Translations under genes and position numbers: made by a program
Shown here: piece by piece, positions 24,125-35,242 of the stretch
How the letters are laid out: each line of letters starts with the position of its first letter
Numbering within the stretch: the stretch's first letter is position 1
Notes under the pieces: model-generated
Told to the model about the DNA's origin: nothing
Databases searched by the model: none
The model's input: only the letters and a program-made list of their open reading frames with translations
Assembly (NCBI GenBank): GCA_038501625.1
Contig: JAZAYU010000012.1
Location: 6,138,001-6,202,000, forward strand
DNA length: 64,000 nt
Reading direction: 5' to 3'
From: Corbicula japonica
Lineage: Eukaryota; Mollusca; Bivalvia; Venerida; Cyrenidae

Positions 24125-24364
24125 ATTTACCCCTTTCCTCCATATATACACATTTTTACGCATGTGTGACCAGTGTAGATCCAGATCAGCCGGCACATCT
24201 GTGCCGTCTGAACTGGATCTGCACTGGTCGCATTTTGGTCAGAAATAAACTTTAAATGAAGCGAACAGTGCAGATCCTGATCAGACAGCACGGATGTGCC
24301 GGCTGATCTGGATCTGCACTGTTGGCCGTCGCAATAAAGGTGTGTCTATGGAGGAAAGGGTTAA
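24125..24364 (-). mobile_element. P MITE, complete, reverse orientation
   Basis: CCCCTTTCCTCCATATATAC, ACGCATGTGTGACCAGTG, both hairpins, GGTCAGAAATAAAC and CGCAATAAAGGTGTGTCTATGGAGGAAAGGGTTAA. Confidence 0.85.
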
Positions 24365-24698
24365 ACCATTTACTCCATGGGATATGGCATTTATCCCAAG
24401 GTGCCGTCAGTGTTACACTATAAATCATATGGCATGGATGTGCTGGTTGATCTGAATTTACACTGGTTGCACATGTGATAAAACCCATATACCGTAATTG
24501 TTTGAATATAAGCCGCACTTTTTCCCCAGAATTTGGAGGTAAAAAGTTGGGGGTGCGGCTAATACACAGGTTTGGCTGCTTATACACTTTGTTAAGCCAT
24601 TTTCATCTGTTCTATCATGTTTGGGGGCGGTGCGGCTTATACATGAGTGCGGCTTATATTCGAACAATGACGGTAAATTATGTGGAGTAAATGTTTAA
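24361..24698 (+). mobile_element. P MITE ('ACTCCAT' subtype) split by a TIR MITE
   Basis: Shares the TTAA with the preceding copy, starts CCATTTACTCCATGGGATATGGC, keeps one hairpin arm set (GCTGGTTGATCTGAATTTACACTG), and ends ATGTGGAGTAAATGTTTAA. A 186-bp element interrupts it at 24490..24675. Confidence 0.7.
24490..24675. mobile_element. 186-bp MITE with about 29-bp TIRs
   Basis: TACCGTAATTGTTTGAATAT (then AAGCCGCAC) at the left and its inverse, ending CGAACAATGACGGTA, at the right. Subterminal GTGCGGCTTATA(C/T) direct and inverted copies add further foldback. Flanked by TA in the host P MITE. Single copy in this window. Confidence 0.8.
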
Positions 24699-25497
24699 AT
24701 TGGTGTTCATTTTATTTTTTCTGCCTTAGAAAAACTAAAATATCAACCAAACATTACTTTTTTATTGTTTTTAATAAATGGTTTTTGTTTAAATTTACTG
24801 TTAAACTCTAGGAGCCGTTTGACAATGTAATTAGTACGCACCCTTTTTTAAGAGTTTTCTGTTTACATGTGAATTCTTCCGTTTGACATTTTGAATTCAT
24901 CAAAAATTCAATTTATATTTTTATGGTCAGCGTTTGATTGACATTTAGTTTAGAACCTGCCGTCCAGTTACTTATTAACACCTGCTTAAAGTATGACTAA
25001 TTAATTAAGATAAACAGCATCAAACAATGCGAAGGTTGTCCTTTTCATAGCTTTAAATCATCGAGATAGTTTCATCACATTTGATACCATCTACCAAACA
25101 TTTAGGAAGCCTTTTATGGATTAGTGGGACATGCGATCTTAAACTGAGGTTTATCAGATAGATTAAAAATTAAGATAATTGTTATCTTGTTGTGGTATTA
25201 CAAAAGATGTTTTTGTGCAATGATCGAGCATTGATAGCTCAGGTGTCATCAAAACAATGCATCTAAACTTATGATTAAAACTATTGTTTTGAGATCGCAA
25301 AATTTGAATATAGGAGTTTTGGGTGGTATTGAAGGAAAAATTACTGTTTCCTAAAGATGCCGATGTGTTTTTGATGATCATTTAGGGAGATAGCATATGG
25401 TAAACTTTTACTATTTACTTTTTTAAAATCATTTAAAATATATTATATATAGTATTTGAAAGAATTTGATAGAATTTTATATTAATTGGAATAAAAA
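24699..25497. other. No feature seen
   Basis: AT-rich, no supported gene or repeat. Confidence 0.45.
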
Positions 25498-25739
25498 TTA
25501 ACCCTTTCCTTGATATATACACATTTTTACGCATGTGCAACAAGTGTAGATCCAGATCAGCAAGCACATCCGTGCCTTCTGATCAGGATCTGCACTGGTC
25601 GCATTTTGGTCAGAAATATCCTAATGAATCAAAAAGCGAACAGTTTAGATCCTGATCAGACGGCACGGATATGCCGGCTGATCTGGATCTAAACTGTTCG
25701 CCCTAGCAATAAAGGTGTATCTATACAGAAAAAGGTTAA
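25498..25739 (-). mobile_element. P MITE, complete, reverse orientation
   Basis: TTAACCCTTTCCTTGATATAT, ACGCATGTGCAAC, hairpin 2, the reversed spacer, hairpin 1 with TAAACTGTTCGCCCTAGCAA, TATACAGAAAAAGGTTAA. Confidence 0.9.
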
Positions 25740-26690
25740 TGTCGAGTATTAGAAAAGGGAGAGAGAAAGTAAGGAAATGGTATCAGCAAACATTTTATTT
25801 AAAACTTTCATAAAGATTAGAATGAATATATGTAAAAATTTATGTGCAATTGTTGCCTTTTCCATCTTTAATATAATGTTAGACATAAAGGATTCATTTT
25901 GAGAGTTGATTTGATTGGTTTTAATGGTATATTTCACTAAATCAGAACTTTAATTATCTATTAACATAATTTTTTTTAAATCAAACATTTCAGCCAGTCA
26001 ATTTAAAGAGGTTTGCTTGTTTTCAAAGAATGATTTAAAACTTAAATGAATTGAAGCTGACAAAAAAAAATTTAAAAAAAACAACATTATAATATATCAT
26101 GCATTTAGCTGATTGCAATTACTTTATCCCACGCCCTTTTCCAGTTTTTTAAATTTTAATGTTGTTTATTGCTTTGTACCATCAGTATTTTGCACTGATC
26201 AGTGAGGATTATATTCATGCATAACAAAATTGTATCATTTTATTGATCTTAAAACTGAGTTACGACTAGATACCAGCATGCTGTCTTATATAAAACCCTG
26301 TCACATAAAGGAATATCAATATCTGTTGAGTGCATCTTGGGACTACATCATTACGATGATGTTTCCGGAATTCATAAACCATGCATGGCTGATTTCACTT
26401 TGTAGGTATTGATAATTTTCTATGTAAAATGGTAAACAGCAGATTTCAAATGCTTGAAACAAATTTTGCTTTATGTTGATTCTAACTTCAACAGATTATT
26501 TTTTTATTCTGCTGGATTATTTATACATATATATTTAACAATATTTATTTCTGTACAGTAATTGTAATACTTAAAGTAAGTGTAAAGGATCTCTTTCAAA
26601 TTTTGAGTACTTCATCTGAATATAATAATATCTGTAATGTAATATTGTAAAATCTGTGTTTTTTATGATTTTAAATCCACAAAAATATTA
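25740..26690. other. No feature seen
   Basis: AT-rich, no supported gene or repeat. Confidence 0.4.
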
Positions 26691-26940
26691 AAGAATCAAC
26701 AAAAAGATGGATAAATTTTAGGATGAAAAAGAAGACAGGAATTCTTAAAATTTAGAAATGTGTGTTTTCCAATTTGGTTACTTTCCCTTGTGTATTTCAT
26801 CTTTTTCTTTCTTTTTTTTTTAAATAAAGAATTAACAAAAAGAGATATAAATTTGAGGGTTAATAAACACGGGAATTCTTAAAATTCTTAAAATGCTTGT
26901 TTTCCAGCCAGGATGCTTTTCTTATCAGTGCTAGGAGATA
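26691..26940. repeat. Diverged tandem duplication, about 140-bp period
   Basis: AAGAATCAACAAAAAGATGG ... GGAATTCTTAAAATT ... TTTTCCA and AAGAATTAACAAAAAGAGAT ... GGGAATTCTTAAAATTC ... TTTTCCAGCC are two successive versions of the same segment. Confidence 0.6.
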
Positions 26941-27769
26941 GTTTACCCCTTAATGTTTTTACAAGCATCCTTCTATATCTGTCACCTTTTTGACAATACC
27001 TTGGTTGTGGATTCTTGGATGATCCCTTCCTTCACACCTTTCCTGTGTAATCAGTGACTGACACCTTTATAGCATGTCCTCTACAACAAGGTGTGGTGTA
27101 GACTGGCTCAATATCATAGCATTAAAAATGTGATTTAAAAAAAATTAACCACAAAAATATAAGAATCTCAAAAGATTTGCAAAAATGATACTCCTAGGTA
27201 TTGCATATATAATTCAACTTCATAATATTTGTTTTATTTTTTGGGACAAATGGCAACAGCATCTCCTAATTTTTGTGTTTTATCTACCTATTATGTTTCA
27301 TTATCTACTACAAATAAAAATGAAGAAAATTTGAAATAAAATAATATATTTCATGAATCACTGTCTTTATTTATTACCTTCTATTTATGTTTTTTTTTCA
27401 TTATTCAATATATATAATATTAAGAACAAGTACTAAACTTATGTTTAATTATAAAAAAATAACGTAAGTTTAAAAACAACAACAACCAGACAGCTTGCAA
27501 GAATTGTTATGATTGCTATTTAATTACTTTGAGTGATTTAACTGTTTTAAAGAAAATTTTTATTACATCTTTGTTCATCAATAGAAATGTATGATATATT
27601 ATTATATTTATTCTATTTATGGAAGCACTCTTGACATTGTGTCCAGTTCCCAGTCTAAATGTTGTGACAAGATGCTGTCTTCTGAAGCCAAATGTGACAC
27701 TTATCTTTATTAGGGGCCCTTTGTTTTTACAGCAATGAGATAATGGCCATAAAACACTTGGGAAGTGTT
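26941..27769. other. No supported gene
   Basis: A 106-codon minus-strand frame (27836 down to 27516) runs into the tandem array that follows; I do not recognise it. Confidence 0.35.
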
Positions 27770-28460
27770 TATTTTTCAACACTACCCTAACTAACCATAT
27801 AACTGTTAACTGTACCGCTACCATGTGTGGGAACACTGAATTTTATAGCTGGACATTTATTTCTGAGGAATTCATGGGAATTTACTGTATTGAATGCCTA
27901 AATTAAATAAGAAATAGTTAAATAGGTAATGTTTAATTTTCAACACTACATTAACTAACCTTATTACTGTTAAGTGTGCCGCTACCCTGTGTGGGAACAC
28001 TGAAGTTTATAGTTGGACATTAACGGTAATTTCTGAGGAATTCTAAATTAAATAAGAAATAGTTAAATAGGTAATTTTCTATTTTCATTTATTACTTTTT
28101 ATATTTGAGATTGTTTTAATATAACAAGTGATTTTTAATAAATTAAGTGAATTTAATAGCTGCACGTTAATTACTGAGGAATTCTTGGGAATAAACTGTA
28201 TTTAAGGTCTTTATTAAATAAAAAAATAGTTAAATAGGTAATTTCTTATTTTATTTATTACTTTAAATATTTTAAGATTTTTAAAAAAATCATTTTAATA
28301 AATAAGCTGAATTTTATAGCTAGACATAAATTTCTAAGCAATTCTTTGGATTGAACTGGGTTTAGTACTTAATTAAAACCAAAATAGTTAAGTTCGTAAT
28401 TTCTTATTTCTTTTATTACTATAATTCACAGTTAAGATTTTCTGAATATAACAAGTTATT
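27770..28460. repeat. Diverged tandem array, about 130-150 bp units, about 4 units
   Basis: The run TTTATAGCTGGACATTAATTTCTGAGGAATTC, then AATTAAATAAGAAATAGTTAAATAGGTAAT, recurs at about 27842, 28008, 28153 and 28312. The first two units also share GCTACC(A/C)TGTGTGGGAACACTGAA. Noncoding. Confidence 0.75.
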
Positions 28461-29671
28461 GTTAATAAAATAATAGAATTTAACAACTTTATTCTTCCGC
28501 TGTGGGATCACGAGGGGGGTCTCTCCGAGCTTAAAGATGGCAATTTGTGTCAACTTAAAACCGTGATTGGATTATTTAAGGGATAAAAATTTAAATCTAC
28601 TTGAGGTACTTCAGGATTTCTTCTAATTAAGAAATATTTGAGTTGTCGTTAATTTGCTCATGTAAGGAAGTGTCGGAGGTAATCCTGAAGTAATCCGCCG
28701 TATTATTTGACTTTGTTTGTCATTCTCTTCACTTTAATAAATGTTTGTATCAAAGTGCTTCAGCGTAAATCATCGGAGCTTTAGCAAACATCTTAAATCT
28801 TGTAGCGACCTGAAATCTGTATTATTGTGTACATTAAACTTACGCTACTTTCACTGTTTGCTTTATTGTTTGAACAGGGAAACAAGAATGAAATTGTTTC
28901 AATGATTGAATGTTGTTGAAGTTTCCAAATAATTTTGAAGAGTAGAGGAAAGAAATTCAGCCTGAGCGCAAAGTAAACAAAGAAAAACTTTCATATATAA
29001 CAGCATTGATTTGTGTGTTAACATTTTATAACATGGTTTATGCACAGATTGTGTCTGTACATGAATGCTTTATTTTATGGTATATGAATGTTAGGCAATA
29101 GAAAATTAATTCCAAGATTCTCATCCAAATTTTGGGAAAAACTGGAGTGGGTGTGTGGGTTTTATTTTTATTTATCATTCTCAGTTTCTAACGAGCTTGT
29201 GTAGTTCAACGATAATAAGCATCTAGCCGACTACGAATTGCCAATTCTTACTTAAATGTTTCATACAATGTTTCGGAATTAATTTTATTGCCTTATCCTT
29301 GTGTGAACAGTGTAGACATAGAGTATTGGGCACATCTTTGGCCTCTATTCAGGCTCTTCACTGTTCACTTCCATCTGTATTTTTACTTTGATTGATCAGT
29401 TATGTGCAAATAAGAAAAAATTCTTCACAAGAGCAAAAAGAATAAAAACAGTATAAAAATGTTAAGTACAAACTAAATTTTCATCCACAAATTTGTCACT
29501 TTTTTGTGTGGTTGAAAAAACTGGGTTGAAGACACTGTTTTGCTCACAAAAATAATGTAACAGTGACATCTCTGTATAGTACATTGTATTGCTTATGTTA
29601 TTATATGGTCTATCCTGAAATCAGAAACAGATACAGTGTAGTTCTTTCCATATTGATGTTATACAGTATTT
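28461..29671. other. No gene; faint P-hairpin trace
   Basis: Immediately upstream of the protocadherin gene. A GTGAACAGTGTAGAC ... CACTGTTCAC pair at about 29305-29366 is probably an old P hairpin. A GC-richer patch lies at 28497-28560. No promoter motif could be assigned. Confidence 0.35.
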
Positions 29672-29922
29672 TTAAGTTTCTCTGTACTTTTGGCTGTGTT
29701 CAGATGGGCAAACTGTGAATATCCAGTGAGATCAGATGGCACATCCATTCAATCTGATCAGGATCTACACCATCCACATTTGATTTTTAGGTTCTAACAG
29801 ACTAAAAAGAGGCCAGTGAATATTGAGATCAGATGGGATGGATGTGCCAGCTGATCTTGATCTACACTGGTCACACATAGTGACTTATTATTATAAATCC
29901 TGTATACATGGAGTAAAGGGTT
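29672..29922 (+). mobile_element. Decayed P MITE upstream of the protocadherin exon
   Basis: CAGATGGGCAAACTGTGAA, TCTGATCAGGATCTACACC, spacer trace TAGGTTCTAACAGAC, GATGTGCCAGCTGATCTTGATC and ATACATGGAGTAAAGGGTT. It ends about 50 bp before the splice acceptor of the first coding exon. Confidence 0.65.
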
Positions 29923-29974
29923 CAATCATTATGCCCAATTCTGTTTTTATATAAATTATTTTGTATCTTTTCAG

Positions 29975-30013
29975 GTGAATGATGAGAAGCTGAGATTATA
30001 ATTGTCTATCGCC
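29975..30013 (+). promoter_or_regulatory. 5' leader segment with a four-codon upstream ORF
   Basis: TTTTGTATCTTTTCAG (ending 29974) is a good splice acceptor, so transcription probably starts further upstream in an exon I could not place. The leader contains ATG ATG AGA AGC TGA (29979-29993), a tiny upstream ORF closing 20 bases before the main ATG. An in-frame TAA at 29999-30001 shows that the ATG at 30014 (context GCCATGG) is the first usable start. Confidence 0.55.
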
Positions 30014-32713
30014 ATGGAGACAACCATCATCCTTCTTCTTTTGGCCTTGACCTTTTTTAGTCTTGCTGCTAGTCAGAAGACCTTGACCTTTACAATAAAG
30101 GAGGAGGAGCCTAGTGGTAGTTTGGTTGGGAATGTGACAGATGTCCCTCTTAATGTTCCACCTGAGGAAAAAAACAGTGTGCGCTATAGTTTTTTCAACA
30201 ATGATTACCCTGGCCATTTCACCATAGGAGATGTTAATGGTATAATTAGAACACAAGTGAAATTGGATCGTGAGTCAATTTGTAAGGCGCTCTTGACTAG
30301 CAAATGTGAATTAGACTTCAAAGTGGCTGCAAAGACAGAATCATTGACATTCTTTGAAACAATCAATGTGAAGGTTATTATTGAGGATATTAATGACAAT
30401 GCCCCGCTGTTTCCCAAAGACAGTATTGTGCTTGATATTTTAGAGGGAGCTAACTCTGTCAATACTAAATATTTAATACCAAGTGCTGAGGACCCCGACA
30501 CTGGTGGAACTAATGGCATACAGAATTACACAATAAACCCTTCCATTGACATGTTTGACCTTCTTAAAGAGAAAAACCTTGATGGTACATTTAAGGTACA
30601 AATTATTGTAAAGAAAGAACTTAACAGGGAATTGCAAGGTCGGTATCAGATCCAGATTGTAGCTGCAGATGGAGGAGTTCCACTTAAAACTGGACTGTTG
30701 AATGTTGACATTAGGGTTATAGACATTAATGATAATAAACCAGTTTTCGATGAACCAGTTTACAATGTATCCGTGGATGAAGGACTGACCCGAGGATCTG
30801 CAGTTTTGACCATTCACGCTACTGACAGGGACGATGGAGACAATGCTTTGGTTTCGTACAGAATAAGTGACCGATACACACAAATTCTACAGGTTTTTTC
30901 GCTTAATTCATCTACTGGAGAGATTAAAGTTGCCAGTGATAAACTTATTTACCAGCCTGATTTCTATTATGGTTTTATAGTTGAAGCAGTGGACCATGGC
31001 GCACAGCCCCAGATTTCTCAAGTATATGTATATATCTATGTGCAAGATACCGGAAACAATCCACCTAAGGTGACCCTAAGTCTTTTCTCTCCGGGAAATA
31101 CCGGATTTGTTAACGTTTCTGAAAATTCCAAGACAGGCTCGTTTTTAGCACATATAATTGTTGAAGATCCTGATATAGGGGATAACGGAAAAGTTGACTG
31201 TTTTGTTTCGAATAATTTTTTCGGTCTTGTGAAGCGTGAAGAAGAAGGAGCGTACATGGTGGTTCTCAGTAATACCCTAAATCGGGAAGTGTTAGACCTC
31301 CACAATGTTACAGTAACTTGTGCCGACCATGGGGATCCTCCATTAAGCTATGTGGTTAGTTTTCTAGTGCGAGTAACCGACTACAATGATAATAAACCAG
31401 AATTTCAAAGTTTAAACTACCAGGCTAAAATCAAGGAAAATACAATTAAAAATCAAGTTATATTGCAAGTGTCAGCAACTGATAAAGATATAGGAGACAA
31501 TCAAAAAATCCATTATGAAATCAGAAATCAAGATAAAATTATGATAGATCCAGTAACAGGTGTCATTTCCGTGAAACCATTTTTTGATCGGGAAAAGATG
31601 CCGATAGTTATATTTAATGTGTTAGCAATTGATGCGGGAGAAATTCCTCTTACAGGAACAGCAACTGTTACCTTGACAATAGAAGATGAGAATGACAATG
31701 CACCATTGTTTAACCAGGAAAGCTATGAATTCCAAGTCCAGGAGAATCTGAATACTGGCACACAAGTAGCCCAGCTTTCTGCAAGGGATTTGGACTCCGG
31801 CTCAAATGGAATGTTTACATTTTCATTGAACAGTGGTGTTAGGTTTCCATTCCATGTTTTTGATACGACTGGAATAATTTCGTTAACACAGGAACTGGAT
31901 AGGGAGGAGACTGGTAGCTATGAATTTGATGTGATCGTGACTGACCAGGGAAACCCCGCTCTCTCAAGCACAGCTAAAGTTATTATAATTGTCACTGATG
32001 ACAATGATAATCGTCCAAATATAACATTCCCAACAAAAATGAACAAGACAGTATCAGTGTATTACCCAAGCGAAGAAGTGAGTGTTGTGACACAGGTTAT
32101 GGCCCATGATTTAGATGCAGGAGAAAACAAGACGTTGCATTACAGCATCGAGAAAGGCAATGAGCTAGGACTTTTCGTCATTAATGAAAACACTGGTTTG
32201 ATTACAATTCATGACTATTCCATAATGATTGACCAGGATATATCGGTGGCCTTGTTAATTGAAGTGCGTGATAAGGGTGTTAAAAGCCTTGCCTCTTCGG
32301 CAGAACTGATTGTTAATGTTATCTACACTAACGCCACCTATGAAGAATTAGAAGGAGCCAGTAGCAAATTTGTTGTGATTGTTGTTGTGGTTGTCATAGT
32401 GACAGTTCTTCTGTCCGCCCTGATTATCGGTGTAATCTTTTTCCTGAGAACTCGTGATAGAAGGAAGAAACTTTCAGAAAGCAAAAGCTCCTCAGATGAT
32501 GCCGGCTTCACAAACAAACAGACGTTAAATATCATGAACAATTCTGGCGAGTCTAGCACAGACTACATGTACATCGCGACTGGTTCGGAAATGGGACGTA
32601 AAAAGAAGGAAGTCAGCTTCTCGTTAGATGACCATGACTCTATTAACAACTATCAGCATACAGAACTTCGTGTCAACATGTCTCCGGAACCTTCCCAGTA
32701 TCCTCCAGAAAAG
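30014..32713 (+). CDS. Protocadherin-like cell-adhesion receptor, large exon (residues 1-900)
   Basis: This exon encodes the signal peptide (about 1-21), seven extracellular cadherin repeats and one membrane helix (about 786-811, followed by RTRDRRKK). Repeat ends are marked by calcium-linker motifs: DINDNAP (125-131), DINDNKP (237-243), DTGNNPP (345-351), DYNDNKP (456-462), DENDNAP (558-564), DDNDNRP (662-668); the seventh, membrane-proximal repeat lacks one, as usual. The first repeat has a Cys pair (C90, C98) in the LDRE-x-C segment, typical of protocadherins. Such proteins mediate calcium-dependent, mostly homophilic contact at the plasma membrane, often in nervous tissue. An ectodomain in one exon is standard for protocadherins. 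The exon ends in phase 0 at AAG|GTAATT. Reading through the donor would give a 14-residue alternative tail ending at 32758. NxS/T sites are present (e.g. 40, 171, 251, 367, 431). The family is certain; orthology within it is not. Confidence 0.95.
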
Positions 32714-34065
32714 GTAATTTATATTTGTAGTTGTTGTTACACTACGCCCTTCTATTAAAATGAACATTATGGTGTAAGATACAAAATTTAATTTTATACT
32801 TGTTCAACCAAATTTGAAATAAATGCCTGTGTCATGATCTATTTATTGCACATCTCTAAAACAGTTCCTTCATGTAGAGGAATTCGTACATTTGTGTTAC
32901 AGCACTAGTATAAAAGCCAGGAAGTTGAATAACGTAAATTGATGCTTCTTGATGAAAGAAAACGAAACTATGTAGCAACTATATAAATATTTGTGTCAAA
33001 AGGTAATGGGGAAAAAAAGGAAAATAATATATTTAGGGCAAGTATCTCTAAAATAATGTAATATGGGCCCTTGCTATATTATCCGCTGTGTGATGAAACT
33101 AGCTCGGTGCAGCTGCTGGGACAGTTCTATATAAAGGACACAGTTATTTTACTATTTTTATTAATGAAAATAATATGTTTAGTGAAAGTACTTATATAAC
33201 TACATAAAATGGGCCCTTGATACATTATCTGCCCTGGGATGAAACTAGTTTGCTGGTTGCAGCTGCTGTGACAGTCCAATATAAAGGGCACAGTTTTTTT
33301 AAAAACTTTTTTCATGAAAATATTTTTTTATAATTACATAATATGGGGCCTAACTATGTTATCTGCCCTGGAATTAGTTAGCTGGTGTGACAGTCCTATA
33401 TAGAGGACATAGTTATTTCACATTTTTCTAGTTATAAATGCAACACAATAGGGGTAAATTTTTTGTTATTTTCACACTATTATAAAACATATTAAGGAGC
33501 AAGAGCAGACAACCTTTAGGTTGTTTAAGCCTTAGTCAAAGTTATCATTGTCACAAAATGTCAAAGTATAAATATCAGCTTTAAAAGGGATGTGATTCAC
33601 AAAATAAAATAGTCTGCTCAAAACTTTAATCAGAATGATGAACTCATTGAAAAATTAGAATGAAACAAATTAAGGAAATGTAATTTGACTCTTTCCAAAC
33701 TTAATTCATTTCTTAATCAGTCATGCTGATTTCATCTTTAAAGCATTGTTTTTTGTGCAGTGCACTTACAATATTGGAAACAGGAGATTTCTCGATAAAC
33801 TGCATCTGTGTTTTATAATGATTAGCGCGTGATTAAAATCTTGACAGTGAGTCATGCAAAGTAGGGGTTTCTTTGGCGTATTGAAAATATGGAAAGTAAA
33901 ACAATTTAACCAATTATTTGTTTGAAAATTATTAAATTTAATCCCCAATTTTTTACTGTATAATAATATATAAGGCTAATTAGATAACAAAAGTAAATCA
34001 AATAGTAATATATACAAATGTAAAGGTTACCATTAACAGACATAAAACTGGCTTATATTTTTCAG
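32714..34065 (+). other. Intron 1 of the protocadherin gene
   Basis: GTAATT ... TATTTTTCAG, 1,352 bp, phase 0. It contains the three-unit repeat at 33013..33420; the remainder is AT-rich and unremarkable. Confidence 0.85.
33013..33420. repeat. Three diverged tandem units in intron 1 (about 140 bp)
   Basis: ATGGGCCCTTG(C/A)TA(T/C)ATTATC begins at about 33063 and 33209, with ATGGGGCCTAACTATGTTATC at about 33344. Each is followed by a CCCTGG(GATGAAACTAG), GCAGCTGCTG and GACAGT(T/C)C(T/A)ATATA(A/G)AGG(A/G)CA block. Confidence 0.75.
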
Positions 34066-34288
34066 CCTGCACGCCTGGAGAAGTGTGACAGTACGCAGGA
34101 TCTGTACAACAAAGTCAACACGCGACTCGAGAGTCTGAAGCTACAGAGGATGTTACAGATCGCCAAGCAGCAGCAGCATGTGCCACACCCTGATGATAGT
34201 CGGAGTGAGTCATCAGGGGAGACAAGCAGTGGTGACAGCGGAAGAGGGGCCAGTGAAGAGGAAGTGACCAGTGCTTCCCCATCACATG
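34066..34288 (+). CDS. Protocadherin-like receptor, cytoplasmic exon 2 (residues 901-974 plus one base)
   Basis: Acceptor TATTTTTCAG|CCTGCA and donor CACATG|GTTAGT bound a 223-nt exon. It continues the frame of the large exon (phase 0 in, phase 1 out). It encodes intracellular sequence: a charged, helix-prone stretch (LEKCDSTQDLYNKVNTRLES), a Gln/His run, and a Ser/Glu-rich segment with DSGRGASEEE, a motif I recognise from cytoplasmic tails of several protocadherins. No enzymatic domain is visible; the tail likely recruits adaptors or is phosphorylated. The GC content is clearly higher than the flanking introns, supporting coding function. Confidence 0.88.
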
Positions 34289-34316
34289 GTTAGTGTAGCT
34301 TCGTGATTATTTTCAC

Positions 34317-34866
34317 TTAACCTTTAACTCTATGGGATATGGCTTTATAACGTGGGCAAACAGTGTAGATCTAGAATAGCCCGCACATATGTTCCATCTA
34401 ATGAGCATCTAAACTGTTTGCTTTTAGATTCCTTCAGGTTATTTCTGACCAAGAATTGAACAGTTAGTTACAGATAAGATGGCATGTGTCTGCCTGCTTA
34501 ACTGGATCTACAATGGTCTTTGTTTGTTTGTTTTGTTTTTGGGGTTTAACGCCTGGTTTCAACACCTTTCTGGTTATATCCCGGCGGTCAGTCCACCTAA
34601 CCGGTGTTCCTGGGTCTCTTACCAGTACTAACCAATTTCTCCGCAAGCGACTGACTGCTTCCTCACTTGAATCAGAGGTGAGGGACAAATGACTCTCAGA
34701 CGCAATGTCCGAGTTCAATTGTCACGGAGAAACTTTTCCCGCCTCGGCTGGGGATCGAACTCACGACCCCTGGATTGACAGTCCGATGCTCTATCCACTG
34801 AGCTAGCCGGGCGGTCTACAATGGTCACCTATGTGATAAAATGCCTATCCATCGAGTAAAGAGTTA
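34317..34866 (+). mobile_element. P MITE ('ACTCTAT' subtype) in intron 2, split by a SINE
   Basis: TTAACCTTTAACTCTATGGG, GGGCAAACAGTGTAGATC, GCATCTAAACTGTTTGC, spacer TTCAGGTTATTTCTGACC, then ACTGGATCTACAATGGTC, the SINE, and finally ACCTATGTGATAAAATGCC ... GAGTAAAGAGTTA. Confidence 0.75.
34519..34814 (-). mobile_element. tRNA-derived SINE, full length with 12-bp target duplication
   Basis: Read on the minus strand it begins CCGCCCGGCTAGCTCAGTGG (34814 down) with a good pol III A box, followed by a tRNA-like arm and GAGTTCGATCCC, the B box. A conserved-looking central domain and the 3' part ending GGCGTTAAACCCCAAAAAC, then a (CAAA)n tail, follow. The direct repeats TCTACAATGGTC at 34507-34518 and 34815-34826 are exact and mark LINE-assisted insertion into the P MITE. 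The tail type is familiar from bivalve SINEs. It lies antisense in a protocadherin intron. Confidence 0.9.
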
Positions 34867-35242
34867 TGAGTTAAGAGTTAAAACATTTGAAAATGTAATT
34901 GAAGATATGAACGTGAAATAGAAATACCTGCTACTTACACCAATTCTAGGTCTATATTTCATGAGATGAAACTACATTTCAAAGTATTTACAATTGTATT
35001 TGCAAAACTATATGTAAACCAAACTGCACAGAGTAAATGATGCAAAAAAATTATTTGGTATATAAACAAATGAAAATGGATACTAAAACATGTATTTTAA
35101 ATGGTAAAACATCATGTGTGTAAATGTAGCAGTTTGTGGTTTGATTTGGTCTGTATAGAATAAATTTTTCACCGTAAAATATAAGGGATCTGATTAAACA
35201 CTCTATTTGAGGTCTTTTAAGATTTATTGTACTTTTTTCCAG

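Larger units (their letters stand above)
34289..35242 (+). other. Intron 2 of the protocadherin gene
   Basis: GTTAGT ... TTTTTTCCAG, 954 bp, phase 1. More than half is a P MITE carrying a SINE (34317..34866). Confidence 0.85.

Noticed and set aside
27516..27836. 106-codon minus-strand ORF
   Set aside because: Overlaps the start of a diverged tandem array and resembles nothing I know.
30205..30883. Minus-strand frames of 104 and 136 codons opposite the cadherin exon
   Set aside because: Antisense shadows of the protocadherin coding sequence.
34740..34814. tRNA gene on the minus strand
   Set aside because: Boxes A and B are present, but the segment is the head of a 296-bp SINE with a 12-bp target duplication.
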